Assembly: GCA_902475445.1 (NCBI GenBank)
Contig: CABRZN010000003.1
Location: forward strand, 1-49,708
Reading direction: 5' to 3'
DNA: 49,708 nucleotides
Source of the DNA: an uncultured Collinsella sp.
Lineage (GTDB): Bacteria; Actinomycetota; Coriobacteriia; Coriobacteriales; Coriobacteriaceae
Shown: piece after piece, positions 10,214 to 17,905 of the stretch
How positions within the stretch are numbered: position 1 is the first letter of the stretch
How the letters are laid out: each line of letters begins with the position of its first letter
Made by a program: the position numbers and the translations under genes
Notes under the pieces: generated by a model
What the model saw: the letters and a program-made list of their open reading frames with translations, nothing else
What the model was told of the DNA's origin: nothing
Database searches by the model: none

Positions 10214-10252
10214 CATGCCCGGGATGGCCCAGCCACCCCGGGCATGCTTTTT
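10214..10252 (+). terminator. intrinsic terminator after atpC
   Basis: CATGCCCGGG (10214-10223) pairs perfectly with CCCGGGCATG (10237-10246), followed by CTTTTTG. It ends 13 bases before the murA start codon, so murA either has its own promoter within this short space or is expressed by readthrough. Confidence 0.85.
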
Positions 10253-10265
10253 GAAAGGGTAGACC

Positions 10266-11549
10266 TTGGATATTATCCGCGTTGAGGGTGGCCACGCCAT
10301 CGGAGGCTCCGTGCCCGTCTCGGGCGCCAAGAACTCCGCGCTCAAACTCATGGCGGCAACGCTTCTGGCGCCGGGCAAGACGACGCTGCAGAACGTGCCC
10401 GATATTTCCGATGTCCACGTGATGGGCAAGGTGCTCAAGGGCATGGGCGCTACGATCGATGTTCTCGACGAGCACACGCTCGAGATTGATACCTCTCAGG
10501 TCGATTCTTGGGAGGCCCCTTACGAGCTCGTTGCCAAGATGCGTGCTTCCACCGCCGTCATGGGACCCCTGCTGGGCCGCTTCCATCGCGCCAAGATTGC
10601 CATGCCGGGCGGCTGCAACCTGGGTGCTCGCAAGATCGATATGCACATTCTGGGTCTCGAGGCCCTGGGCGTTGAGTTTGATACCGCCCACGGTTACATC
10701 AACGCTAATGCGCCCCAAGGTCTGCGCGGTACCACCGTCACGCTCGAGTTCGCCAGCGTCGGTGCGACCGAGAACCTCATCATGGCCTCTGTGCGCGCAC
10801 AGGGCACCACGGTTATCGACAATGCCGCCCGCGAGCCCGAGATTGTCGATCTCGCCAACATGCTCAACGAGATGGGCGCCAAGATTGTAGGCGCCGGTAC
10901 GCCCGTCGTGACTATCGAAGGCGTGGAAGAGCTCCATCCCGTTACCCATCGCGTGGTGGGCGACCGCATCGAGGCCGGTACCTTTATCGTTGCCGGTGCG
11001 TTGATGGCCGACGATCGCGGTGTCGATGTCACGGGCTTTTGCCCCATTCACTTGGGCATGGTGCTCAAGAAGATGGAGCTCATGGGTATCGACTGCGAGC
11101 GCGTCGAGGATGGCGTCCATGTGAACCGTGCCGAGCGTATCAAGCCGGTCGACATCCAGACGCTTCCGTTCCCCGGCTTCCCGACGGACATGCAGGCGCA
11201 GATTATGGTACTCTCCGCCCTTGCCGATGGCAGCTCCGTTATCACCGAGAACATCTTCGAGAATCGTTTTATGTTCGCATCAGAGCTGGTGCGCATGGGT
11301 GCCGACATTCGTATCGAGAGCCATCATGCCATGATTCATGGCGTCAAGGGCTTCTCGGGTGCACAGGTTACCTCGCCCGATCTGCGCGGCGGAGCGGCCC
11401 TCGTTGTAGCGGGCTTGATCGCCGACGGGACGACCGAGGTTTCGGCTATCCATCACATCAAGCGCGGCTACGAGCAGTTTGTCGAAAAGCTGCAGGCGCT
11501 TGGCGCGCATGTCGAGCATGCTACCGTCCCCGATCCCGTCATCTACTAA
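10266..11549 (+). CDS. murA: UDP-N-acetylglucosamine 1-carboxyvinyltransferase
   Basis: First committed step of peptidoglycan synthesis, moving enolpyruvate from PEP to UDP-GlcNAc. The 427-residue protein has the catalytic-loop signature PGGCNLGARKIDMHI, with cysteine at about residue 117. That Cys (not Asp) is the residue fosfomycin alkylates, so the protein is of the drug-sensitive type. Other landmarks are GAKNSALKLMAATLLA near the N-terminus and FPTDMQAQIMVLSALADG, which contains the catalytic aspartate. The start is TTG 10266, chosen for AAAGGG six bases upstream and a protein start that matches the family. The LCP gene follows after 12 bases. Confidence 0.95.
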   Translation: MDIIRVEGGHAIGGSVPVSGAKNSALKLMAATLLAPGKTTLQNVPDISDVHVMGKVLKGMGATIDVLDEHTLEIDTSQVDSWEAPYELVAKMRASTAVMGPLLGRFHRAKIAMPGGCNLGARKIDMHILGLEALGVEFDTAHGYINANAPQGLRGTTVTLEFASVGATENLIMASVRAQGTTVIDNAAREPEIVDLANMLNEMGAKIVGAGTPVVTIEGVEELHPVTHRVVGDRIEAGTFIVAGALMADDRGVDVTGFCPIHLGMVLKKMELMGIDCERVEDGVHVNRAERIKPVDIQTLPFPGFPTDMQAQIMVLSALADGSSVITENIFENRFMFASELVRMGADIRIESHHAMIHGVKGFSGAQVTSPDLRGGAALVVAGLIADGTTEVSAIHHIKRGYEQFVEKLQALGAHVEHATVPDPVIY

Positions 11550-11561
11550 TACAGGTTGCCT

Positions 11562-12797
11562 ATGTTTAATAAAAAGCCCCTCGCGGATACCACCACCCGA
11601 AGACCCTCAACTGGTGCGCAGGCCAAGATCTACAGTCGCGATAACGTGGCTCGCTATTCCGAGCGCGCTCGTCAACGTCGCCGTAGCCACACGATTCGTC
11701 ACGTCGCGCTCATTGTCGTGCTTGGCGTGCTGCTGAGTGCCACTACCGCTGCCGGCCTGTGGTTTGCCACCATTATGGGCAAGCTCGGCGATTCTAATGT
11801 CATTACCGACAATCTGCGTCGGGTTCTGGTTGACACCGATGAGGCAAAGGATCCGTTCTACGTGCTGCTTCTTGGCACCGACGGCCGTCCGGGCGAGGAT
11901 ACGTATCGTGCCGACTCGATTATCCTGGCACGCATCGACCCCACGCAAAAGCAGGCGACGCTCATTTCCGTTCCGCGCGACACCAAGGTCGAGTACAAGG
12001 GCGAGACCATGAAGATCAACGCCTGCCATACCGTTGGCGGCGCCGAGGCCATGGTCGAGGCGGTCAACGAGCTGTGCGGTGTTCAGATTTCCCACTATGC
12101 CGAGGTCAGCTTCGACGGAATGCAGGCGCTGATTGATTCGGTTGGCGGTATCGACATTAACGCAACCGATGATGTTGACGACCCCGAGCACCTGGATATT
12201 AAGATTACCGCTGGCCAGCAGCATATGGACGGTGCCACCGCCCTAACCTATGCCCGCTGCCGCTACACCTATGCCGACGGCGATTACACGCGCATGCGCC
12301 ACCAGCGTCAGGTGCTTGGCGCCCTTGCCAACCAGATTCTCAATAACTTCGATGCCACGAAGATCTTTGGCCTGGTTAATTCGCTGTCTGATATGCTCGT
12401 AACCGATATGAGCGTTCAGGATATCGTGGCTACGGTCAATGCCATGCGCGGTATGGATGTCGACGGTATCTACTCGGCCAACCTGCCCTCGTACGCCGAC
12501 GACAGCACCATGATCGACGGTGTGAGCTACGTCTTTGTCTACGAGGACGAGCTCAAGGAAATGATGGAGCGCGTCGACGCCGGCAAGGATCCCAAGGGTC
12601 CCAACACCATGGGTCTTTCCGACGGTTCGAGCTCTACGATCGGCGACCTGAACAACAACACGTCTGACGACTACGCAAACGGTACCGCAACCTCATCGGT
12701 CAGCTCTGACGATTCCGATGACTCAAGCGATTCGAGCGATTCGGACTACTACGAAGAGCCCACCGGCGACGGCAACGGCTACGAAGCCAATTATTAG
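11562..12797 (+). CDS. LytR-CpsA-Psr family cell-envelope ligase
   Basis: LCP proteins transfer lipid-linked glycopolymers to peptidoglycan outside the membrane. The 411-residue protein has a basic cytoplasmic N-terminus (about 45 residues), one membrane helix (ALIVVLGVLLSATTAAGLWFA) and the LCP domain: VLLLGTDGRPGEDTYRADSIILARID, SVPRDTKV with its pyrophosphate-binding Arg, and ALTYARCRYTYADGDYTRMRHQRQVL near the end of the domain. The last 60 residues are a low-complexity Ser/Asp/Asn tail, probably a wall-spanning linker. The ATG at 11562 has AGG six bases upstream; a TTG two codons earlier is less likely. It follows murA closely, in keeping with an envelope operon. Confidence 0.92.
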   Translation: MFNKKPLADTTTRRPSTGAQAKIYSRDNVARYSERARQRRRSHTIRHVALIVVLGVLLSATTAAGLWFATIMGKLGDSNVITDNLRRVLVDTDEAKDPFYVLLLGTDGRPGEDTYRADSIILARIDPTQKQATLISVPRDTKVEYKGETMKINACHTVGGAEAMVEAVNELCGVQISHYAEVSFDGMQALIDSVGGIDINATDDVDDPEHLDIKITAGQQHMDGATALTYARCRYTYADGDYTRMRHQRQVLGALANQILNNFDATKIFGLVNSLSDMLVTDMSVQDIVATVNAMRGMDVDGIYSANLPSYADDSTMIDGVSYVFVYEDELKEMMERVDAGKDPKGPNTMGLSDGSSSTIGDLNNNTSDDYANGTATSSVSSDDSDDSSDSSDSDYYEEPTGDGNGYEANY

Positions 12798-12935
12798 GGT
12801 TACGCGGGCTTACCAGCCCGCGTAACCAGTTGACGCTGCAAACCCGCCAGAGCGGCAATCTGCCTTTCAACTTCGGCGGCATGACCAGAAGGTCAATGCC
12901 GCCTCGTTTCAAGGCACCTTGCTCGCTCTGGCGGG
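12798..12935 (+). repeat. two-hairpin 3' element, copy 1
   Basis: Immediately after the stop codon of the LCP gene is hairpin 1: a 13-bp perfect stem (12798-12810 with 12815-12827) and loop TACC. After a 4-base spacer and GACGCTGC comes hairpin 2: outer arms CCCGCCAGAGCG (12843-12854) and CGCTCTGGCGGG (12924-12935), inner arms GGCGGCAT and ATGCCGCC, and a GACC-AGAA-GGTC tip. TTTCAA occurs in both arms (12865-12870, 12907-12912), forming an internal loop next to a TGCCTT/AAGGCA stem. Related copies are at 20839-20974 and, reversed, 23195-23332. The rest of the 347-base gap holds a decayed GGCACTTGG repeat and the palindrome at 13048. Confidence 0.75.
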
Positions 12936-13047
12936 CTTTCGCTGTCGGTACCAAGGCATTGGCACTCCCGTTGCTGGCGATGCGGCACTTGGGGGCGTTT
13001 TTGTTTGACTAGTCGTTTAAGAACGTTCCCAATGACCAGTCTGAAAT

Positions 13048-13111
13048 GAGCGTGGATAATCTCCCGTTTTTGGCTCGGTGACGGCCTCAAAGTGGGAGAT
13101 CATCCACGCTC
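13048..13111. repeat. GTGGATAATCTCCC palindrome, copy 1
   Basis: Arms GAGCGTGGATAATCTCCC (13048-13065) and GGGAGATCATCCACGCTC (13094-13111) pair with one mismatch around a 28-base loop beginning GTTTTTGG. A sister copy at 40947-41010 has GAGAGTGG in place of GAGCGTGG with the matching change in the other arm. A further lone arm (ATCCACGCTC) follows at 13131-13140, close to the 3' end of the RpiR gene. It could act as a terminator for that minus-strand gene. Confidence 0.7.
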
Positions 13112-13144
13112 GTTAGGTTAGTGTCCGAAAATCCACGCTCGTCG

Positions 13145-13999
13145 CTACTTAAGCCCGGGCAGGCGGGTGTAGGGAAACAATCGCTCGAGGAACTCGGAGC
13201 AGCGGGCGAAATCTTTGGCAAAGTAGCTGCTATAGAGCGAATCGAGCACGTACTGCACGGCGATGTGGCTGGCAAACTGCGTGATGCGGTGCGTCATGCT
13301 CTCGTGGTCGCTCACCATGAGATAGGCGGCAAAGCCGGGGTGAATGCGGGCGCAGTATGGTGTGCCGATGACGATGACCGGGACATGCCGACTACTGAGG
13401 ATCGGCAAGATTTCCTTGAAGTTGGGGGCAAGGCCGCTGTAGGAAATGACGATTGCCACATGGTCGGGGCCCGAGGTGAGCGCCGTGCGCACCTGGGCCT
13501 CGATGCCGCCGTAGCACGTCGCGCGCTTACCGGCGGAAAGCAGACGATCGTGGAACATTCCCGCTGGATAGAGGTTGTGCGAGCCCGTGTAGATGTCCAC
13601 GGTGCCGGCGCGCATGACGAGCTTGGCGGCGTAGTCGAGCTGTGCGGGGTCGAGCAGCTCCTGCGTTTCGGCCAAGGTGGTCTGGTAGAGCCTTTCCATG
13701 CGCTCCATCACCTGCGCAGGAGTGGAGGTGGCATCGAAGGGAAAATTAATGTCCACGTCGCGCCGGTTACCCGCTTCGGCTGCCTGACGGATGAGCTCGA
13801 CCTTGAGGTCTTTGAATCCCTCGAGGCCGAGCTTTTTGCAAAAGCGGTGCACGCTCGCGACCGAAACATTGGTGCGGGCGGCAAATTCCTTGATGGAGAG
13901 TCCGCGGACGTCTTCGCCCATGGCAAGGGCCGAGATGCCGAGTTGTTGCTCGGTAGGGGTAAGGCCCTGTGCCTCGGAAATCTTGCGTTTGATATCCAT
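13145..13999 (-). CDS. RpiR/MurR-family regulator with SIS domain
   Basis: Transcription factor family that senses phosphosugars. The 284-residue protein has an N-terminal helix-turn-helix (LSIKEFAARTNVSVASVHRFCKKLGLEGFKDLKVEL, about residues 40-75) and a C-terminal SIS domain with GTVDIYTGSHN and VAIVISYSGLAPNFKEILPIL. The start at 13999 is chosen for GGGAG five bases upstream; a longer form is possible. It lies 43 bases downstream of the GH106-like glycosidase on the same strand, so the two may form an operon, with a palindromic repeat between them. Control of that glycosidase's sugar is plausible but not shown. Confidence 0.88.
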   Translation of the reverse strand: MDIKRKISEAQGLTPTEQQLGISALAMGEDVRGLSIKEFAARTNVSVASVHRFCKKLGLEGFKDLKVELIRQAAEAGNRRDVDINFPFDATSTPAQVMERMERLYQTTLAETQELLDPAQLDYAAKLVMRAGTVDIYTGSHNLYPAGMFHDRLLSAGKRATCYGGIEAQVRTALTSGPDHVAIVISYSGLAPNFKEILPILSSRHVPVIVIGTPYCARIHPGFAAYLMVSDHESMTHRITQFASHIAVQYVLDSLYSSYFAKDFARCSEFLERLFPYTRLPGLK

Positions 14000-14022
14000 G
14001 CGAACTCCCACACTCAACAAAT

Positions 14023-14053
14023 CTGCCAAAAAGGGACAGGCTTATTTTGGCAG
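14023..14053. repeat. GGGACAGG-core palindrome (REP-like), left copy
   Basis: CTGCCAAAA (14023-14031) and TTTTGGCAG (14045-14053) flank a core containing GGGACAGG. The element runs into the end of the glycosidase gene and supplies its last codons and stop (CCA AAA TAA on the minus strand). A nearly identical copy in inverted orientation lies at 17739-17769, on the other side of the glycosidase/araC pair. It may also serve as a 3' hairpin. Confidence 0.75.
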
Positions 14054-16609
14054 GTTTTGCCCGCAAAGGGTAACGGGACCGAGGATGCCGCTCGGGGCGA
14101 TGGGTTCGGTGAGGGCGAAGATGTCGGGAATCGCATGATCGAGCGTGTTGATGGCGTCGACAGTGAGTTCGTGCGTGCCGGCAGCAAGATGATCGATGGC
14201 AAAGCGATAGGGCGGACAGATGCGTGTGCCGAGTGGGTGTCCGTCGAGCGTAAGTGTCGCGACTTCGTAGACATCTCCCAGGTCGATTGTGACATCGGCA
14301 AGGTCGTTCGCCAGCTCGAACAATGTGCGATAGCGGAACGTCCCGCATGCATCGGGGAATCGCTCGGCAGTGAGATCGCACAAGTGCTCGAGTTCCTGCG
14401 GGGCGCCAAAGGTTCCGCTGCCGGCAGGGGAGAGGGCGACGGTCCAAGGTCCGTTGATGTCGAGGGCGAGCGCATCGCTCGAGCCCATGTCCGCGCCGTC
14501 CCCGGACTCAAGCTCGCCGTCCGTCTCCAAGGCAACGAAGCAGCTCTCGAAGGGTGCGAGCTCAAGCGTTCCGTCAAACGCAACGGGATCGGTGCCGTTC
14601 AACAGGTCGAGGCGCGTGCCGCAAAGTCGCTCGCCCTGCGCGAGTTTAACTGTGCAGTCGATGCGCTCGTGCGGGTGTTCGTTGACCAGCATGACGTAGG
14701 TCTCGCCGGCGTGCTCGTAGCGAAGCACGCGCAACCAGGGCTGGGGCGTGTCGGTGACAACCGTCTGCAGCCCAACGCTCGCCAGCACGCCCGCCATATC
14801 GGCAAGCGGAGTCGCTGCAAGTTCACCCAGTTCAACCACGCCATCGGCGTCGTAAAGCGTGCTCGGCACCTCGTCGACGGCGAGGACCATAACGCCCGCC
14901 GCCATCATGCGCCTCACGGCCTGCGCCGTCGCCGAGCCAATAAATGCAGCTCCTGGCATAACAAACGCCTGGTAGCGGCAATCGTTTATGGTAAGCATTC
15001 CATAGGCAATCGAAACCTCGTAACGGTCCTCATCCTTAAAAGCCTCGGCGGGCACAAAATCAAAGTCGATCTGCGCACGCGTGAGCTCGGCAGCCACGCG
15101 CTCGATAGGCATGGCGCTGCCGGCCCACTCGGCATCGGCGTGGTACAGGACGGCGACGGGACGCGTGGCGCTGCCTCCCGAAAGCAGCGTGGCAGTGCGG
15201 TTCATATAGCTCATGAGCTGGCTAAAGTGCGGCCATTGCGGATTGTTGCCGTGCGCGTAAAAGTGCGGCGGGCAGTCCCAATCGGGGAAGGGCGCCATGC
15301 TAAACGCGTGCGGCGTAAACCAGTTAATACCGCGGACGAGCATGTGGTCGGCGATCCATTTCATCTCGCGCAGGCCCTCGTGCCAACCGAAGGCGCCGAA
15401 GACCTCGGCCATGCAGCGCCCCTGCTTTTTTGGGTCGAGACGCGCGGCCGAAGAGCCCAGCTTGGCAAGCGCGTAGGTAAAGAACTCCATGTTCCACGCG
15501 CCGCGGAAGTAGCTGTAGCGCCCGTGGTCGATGCCGGGGGCGAGCTGGTTGATGACAACGTCGATGCCCGCCATATCCTGCCCGGCGACCGCGCGGAAGT
15601 AGTGTCCGGCGCCCTGGCCCAGGCGCGTGTGGCAACTCTTGTCCTCAATCACATGTCCGATGTGCATGACGCTGTGCTCGCGGCACCAGTCGCCAATTTG
15701 CTCGTCAAAGCATGCGCGGTAGAGTTGCGTGGCAATGTCCATGTAGGTGTGACGGACTCGGGCGTCATCTGCCTCGCGTGTCCAAAGGCCGTGTAGCTTG
15801 GTGAGCCAGCTCGCGCCCAACGCCTCGTGCAAACGGCTGGCAAGCTCGTCCGACCAGGGCAGTGCCATATCGCCGCGTCCGATAAGGCTGCTGGTAGAAG
15901 CATCGTCGAGAGCCGTGCCCTTCTCGTTCATAAAGCCGGGTTCATCGGTAAAGAAGCCCAGGATGGTGCGGCCGAACTCGTCGCCCAGGTGCTCAAACGT
16001 GGGCTTGTAGACGGCATCGATGAGCACGCGGCACGAATCGGCGTCGACCATATTGATGTACTCATCGCGAAAGCCGGTCTTTTGGCTGGTGACGTAGAGC
16101 TCGACGGTGGCGATGCCGTCGGGGGCGTCAAAACGCAGGCGGGCGGGGGTGCCGTCGGCCTGCTCAACGGAGAGCTCAAGATTGAGCGGTGCACCGGCGG
16201 CGTCGAAAGTCGCCGCGCCCACAAAGCGCTCCGTGGGATCCATAAGATTGCCGAGCTTAATGACCGTGGACGGCTGGGGACCAACGACCGTAACCGTGCG
16301 ATGTTTGAGCACGGTCTTCCTAAGCGCGGGGTCGACGTTCTCGCCCGCAAGCGCGCCGTTGGCGTAGCCCGTGGGGAAATGGGCGTCGTCGAGCAGCCAG
16401 ATCTTCAACTCCAAGCGCTTGCACTCGCCGATGATAAAACGCAGGTCAGTCCACCAGCCGTCGCGACAAAACTCGGGATGCGTGCGTGATTCGAGGCAGA
16501 CCTCGCGGATGTCCGCACCGGCAATCTGCTCCAAGTATTCGGTAATCGTCTCGTGCGCCTCGCCCTTGAGCCACAAGAACGGAAGCACATGGTTGTCGTA
16601 TGCCGCCAT
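14042..16609 (-). CDS. GH106-like glycoside hydrolase, cytoplasmic, C-terminal jelly roll
   Basis: The 855-residue protein resembles the large group related to GH106 alpha-L-rhamnosidases. It has a barrel-like N-terminal part with HVLPFLWLKGEAHETITEYLEQIAG and KIWLLDDAHFPTGYANG, a mid segment FFTDEPGF whose Glu is a candidate catalytic residue, and the block FGAFGWHEGLREMKWIADHML-RGINWFTPHAFS typical of this group. A C-terminal beta-sandwich (GTFRYRTLFELANDLADVTIDLG onward) looks like a galactose-binding-type jelly roll. No signal peptide or anchor is seen, so it probably acts on imported oligosaccharides. The ATG at 16609 follows GAGGAG; the araC gene is divergent across 116 bases. The substrate is unknown, and rhamnosides are only one possibility. 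Confidence 0.7.
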   Translation of the reverse strand: MAAYDNHVLPFLWLKGEAHETITEYLEQIAGADIREVCLESRTHPEFCRDGWWTDLRFIIGECKRLELKIWLLDDAHFPTGYANGALAGENVDPALRKTVLKHRTVTVVGPQPSTVIKLGNLMDPTERFVGAATFDAAGAPLNLELSVEQADGTPARLRFDAPDGIATVELYVTSQKTGFRDEYINMVDADSCRVLIDAVYKPTFEHLGDEFGRTILGFFTDEPGFMNEKGTALDDASTSSLIGRGDMALPWSDELASRLHEALGASWLTKLHGLWTREADDARVRHTYMDIATQLYRACFDEQIGDWCREHSVMHIGHVIEDKSCHTRLGQGAGHYFRAVAGQDMAGIDVVINQLAPGIDHGRYSYFRGAWNMEFFTYALAKLGSSAARLDPKKQGRCMAEVFGAFGWHEGLREMKWIADHMLVRGINWFTPHAFSMAPFPDWDCPPHFYAHGNNPQWPHFSQLMSYMNRTATLLSGGSATRPVAVLYHADAEWAGSAMPIERVAAELTRAQIDFDFVPAEAFKDEDRYEVSIAYGMLTINDCRYQAFVMPGAAFIGSATAQAVRRMMAAGVMVLAVDEVPSTLYDADGVVELGELAATPLADMAGVLASVGLQTVVTDTPQPWLRVLRYEHAGETYVMLVNEHPHERIDCTVKLAQGERLCGTRLDLLNGTDPVAFDGTLELAPFESCFVALETDGELESGDGADMGSSDALALDINGPWTVALSPAGSGTFGAPQELEHLCDLTAERFPDACGTFRYRTLFELANDLADVTIDLGDVYEVATLTLDGHPLGTRICPPYRFAIDHLAAGTHELTVDAINTLDHAIPDIFALTEPIAPSGILGPVTLCGQNLPK

Positions 16610-16725
16610 ATCCACTCCTCTAAAACCAACCTTTTAAATCGATTGAAGTCAGAGTACGCCGAGCACGCCGTCCTGCTAATATCAAAACCACAGCAGAATA
16701 TGACCGAATCAACGATTGTGATGTC

Positions 16726-17733
16726 ATGGATCTTGCACGTTTAGACAGCCTTCTGCTCGAGCTGACCGACAGCGAGCGTGCTTACCACGCAGGCGCCCGC
16801 TATGACTGGAATGATGCGTTCAGCTGGGGTCATCAACAGAATATCGGTGAAAAACATATCCATAAAATCGGTGACCCGACGCGAGCTTTACACCAAGAAG
16901 GCATGCCCGAGGGCTTATCAATCGTGCGCAACTCGCGCTTCAACCCTGTACCGGAGCATGTGCACGATTATGTCGAAATCGGCTATGTCTATCGTGGGCA
17001 TGCGCCGCAGACCGTCAACGGCGAACAGCTTACGCTTGCCCAAAACGAGGTGCTCTTACTCGACGCGGCCTGTCCACATGCCGTGGGCGAGCTCGGCGAG
17101 CATGACATTATGCTGAGCATCGTCATCTCGCGGCCGATGTTGCACCGCAGCCTAGAGCAGAGCCTGTCGCCGTCAAGCACCGTCTCGCAGTTCCTCATTA
17201 ATGCCCTCAATGACGAAACCGACCACCGCGGTCATGTGCATTTCCGCACGGTCAACAGCCGCCGCGTGCGCCGATATATGCAGGAGATGCTGTGCGAGCT
17301 TCTGGAGCCGACGGCGGCGAGTCCCCAGATCGTGTCGAGGCTGTTTGAGTTGCTGCTGGTCGAACTTATGCAAAGCTATGAGACATCGCTGCTGCAGGCG
17401 GACATGCCCAGGCTGCCTTCGGCGCAGGTCGCGGCCGCCGTGGGATACATCGAGCGCCATGCCTGCGATTGTACGCTCGAGGACGTAGCTCGCCACCTCC
17501 ATCTGAGTCCCAACTACGCAAGCGCGCTGCTCAAACGGCAGTCGGGGCGCACGTTTATGCAGCTCGTGCAGGAGAGTCGCCTGACACGCGCGGCAACACT
17601 GCTCGACGCCGGCTCCACTGCGGAAGTCGCGGCGCACGAGGCCGGCTACGCCAACATGAGCTTCTTCTACAAAAAGTTTGCCGAGCGCTATGGCTGCACG
17701 CCGGCAGCGTATCGCCAGCGTTTGCCCAGATAA
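16726..17733 (+). CDS. AraC-family transcriptional regulator with cupin-type sensor
   Basis: The 335-residue protein has an N-terminal sugar-sensing cupin region (PEHVHDYVEIGYVYRGHAPQTVNGEQLTLAQNEVLLLDAACPHAVGELGEHD, about residues 70-125) and a C-terminal pair of helix-turn-helix motifs (CTLEDVARHLHLSPNYASALLKRQSGRTFMQLVQESRLTRAATLLDAG, then VAAHEAGYANMSFFYKKFAERYGCTPAAYRQR). It is transcribed away from the glycosidase gene, so it most likely activates that gene and itself from the shared 116-base region. The inducer is unknown. The gene ends six bases before a REP-like palindrome. Confidence 0.9.
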   Translation: MDLARLDSLLLELTDSERAYHAGARYDWNDAFSWGHQQNIGEKHIHKIGDPTRALHQEGMPEGLSIVRNSRFNPVPEHVHDYVEIGYVYRGHAPQTVNGEQLTLAQNEVLLLDAACPHAVGELGEHDIMLSIVISRPMLHRSLEQSLSPSSTVSQFLINALNDETDHRGHVHFRTVNSRRVRRYMQEMLCELLEPTAASPQIVSRLFELLLVELMQSYETSLLQADMPRLPSAQVAAAVGYIERHACDCTLEDVARHLHLSPNYASALLKRQSGRTFMQLVQESRLTRAATLLDAGSTAEVAAHEAGYANMSFFYKKFAERYGCTPAAYRQRLPR

Positions 17734-17738
17734 AACCG

Positions 17739-17769
17739 ACCAAAATAAACCTGTCCCTTTTTGGCAGGT
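17739..17769. repeat. GGGACAGG-core palindrome (REP-like), right inverted copy
   Basis: CCAAAATAAACCTGTCCC followed by TTTTTGGCAGG is the reverse complement of the 14023-14053 element apart from one or two bases. It begins six bases after the araC stop codon. Downstream (17780-17850) a GC-rich imperfect hairpin, CAGGGGCGGGGTG against CACCCCTGCCCCTG, precedes the GH1 gene and may be a leader or terminator structure. Confidence 0.75.
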
Positions 17770-17905
17770 ATCAGGAAGTGTCAGGGGCGGGGTGGCGGCG
17801 GGGTGCCGCTGCGAAAAGAAGTGTCGGGTTTGGCACCCCTGCCCCTGCCTGTCGCGTGCGTGGGCGATACTCGGCTTATCGAACCGCGATGCAAAGGAGA
17901 TGCTC

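Noticed and set aside
13121..15796. An 891-codon plus-strand frame across the RpiR and glycosidase genes
   Set aside because: Antisense shadow of two clear minus-strand genes; translation shows low-complexity Arg/Ala/Gly patterns and no domain.
17780..17850. BglG-type antiterminator leader before the GH1 gene
   Set aside because: The GC-rich hairpin lacks the conserved RAT sequence, and no BglG-type regulator is nearby.
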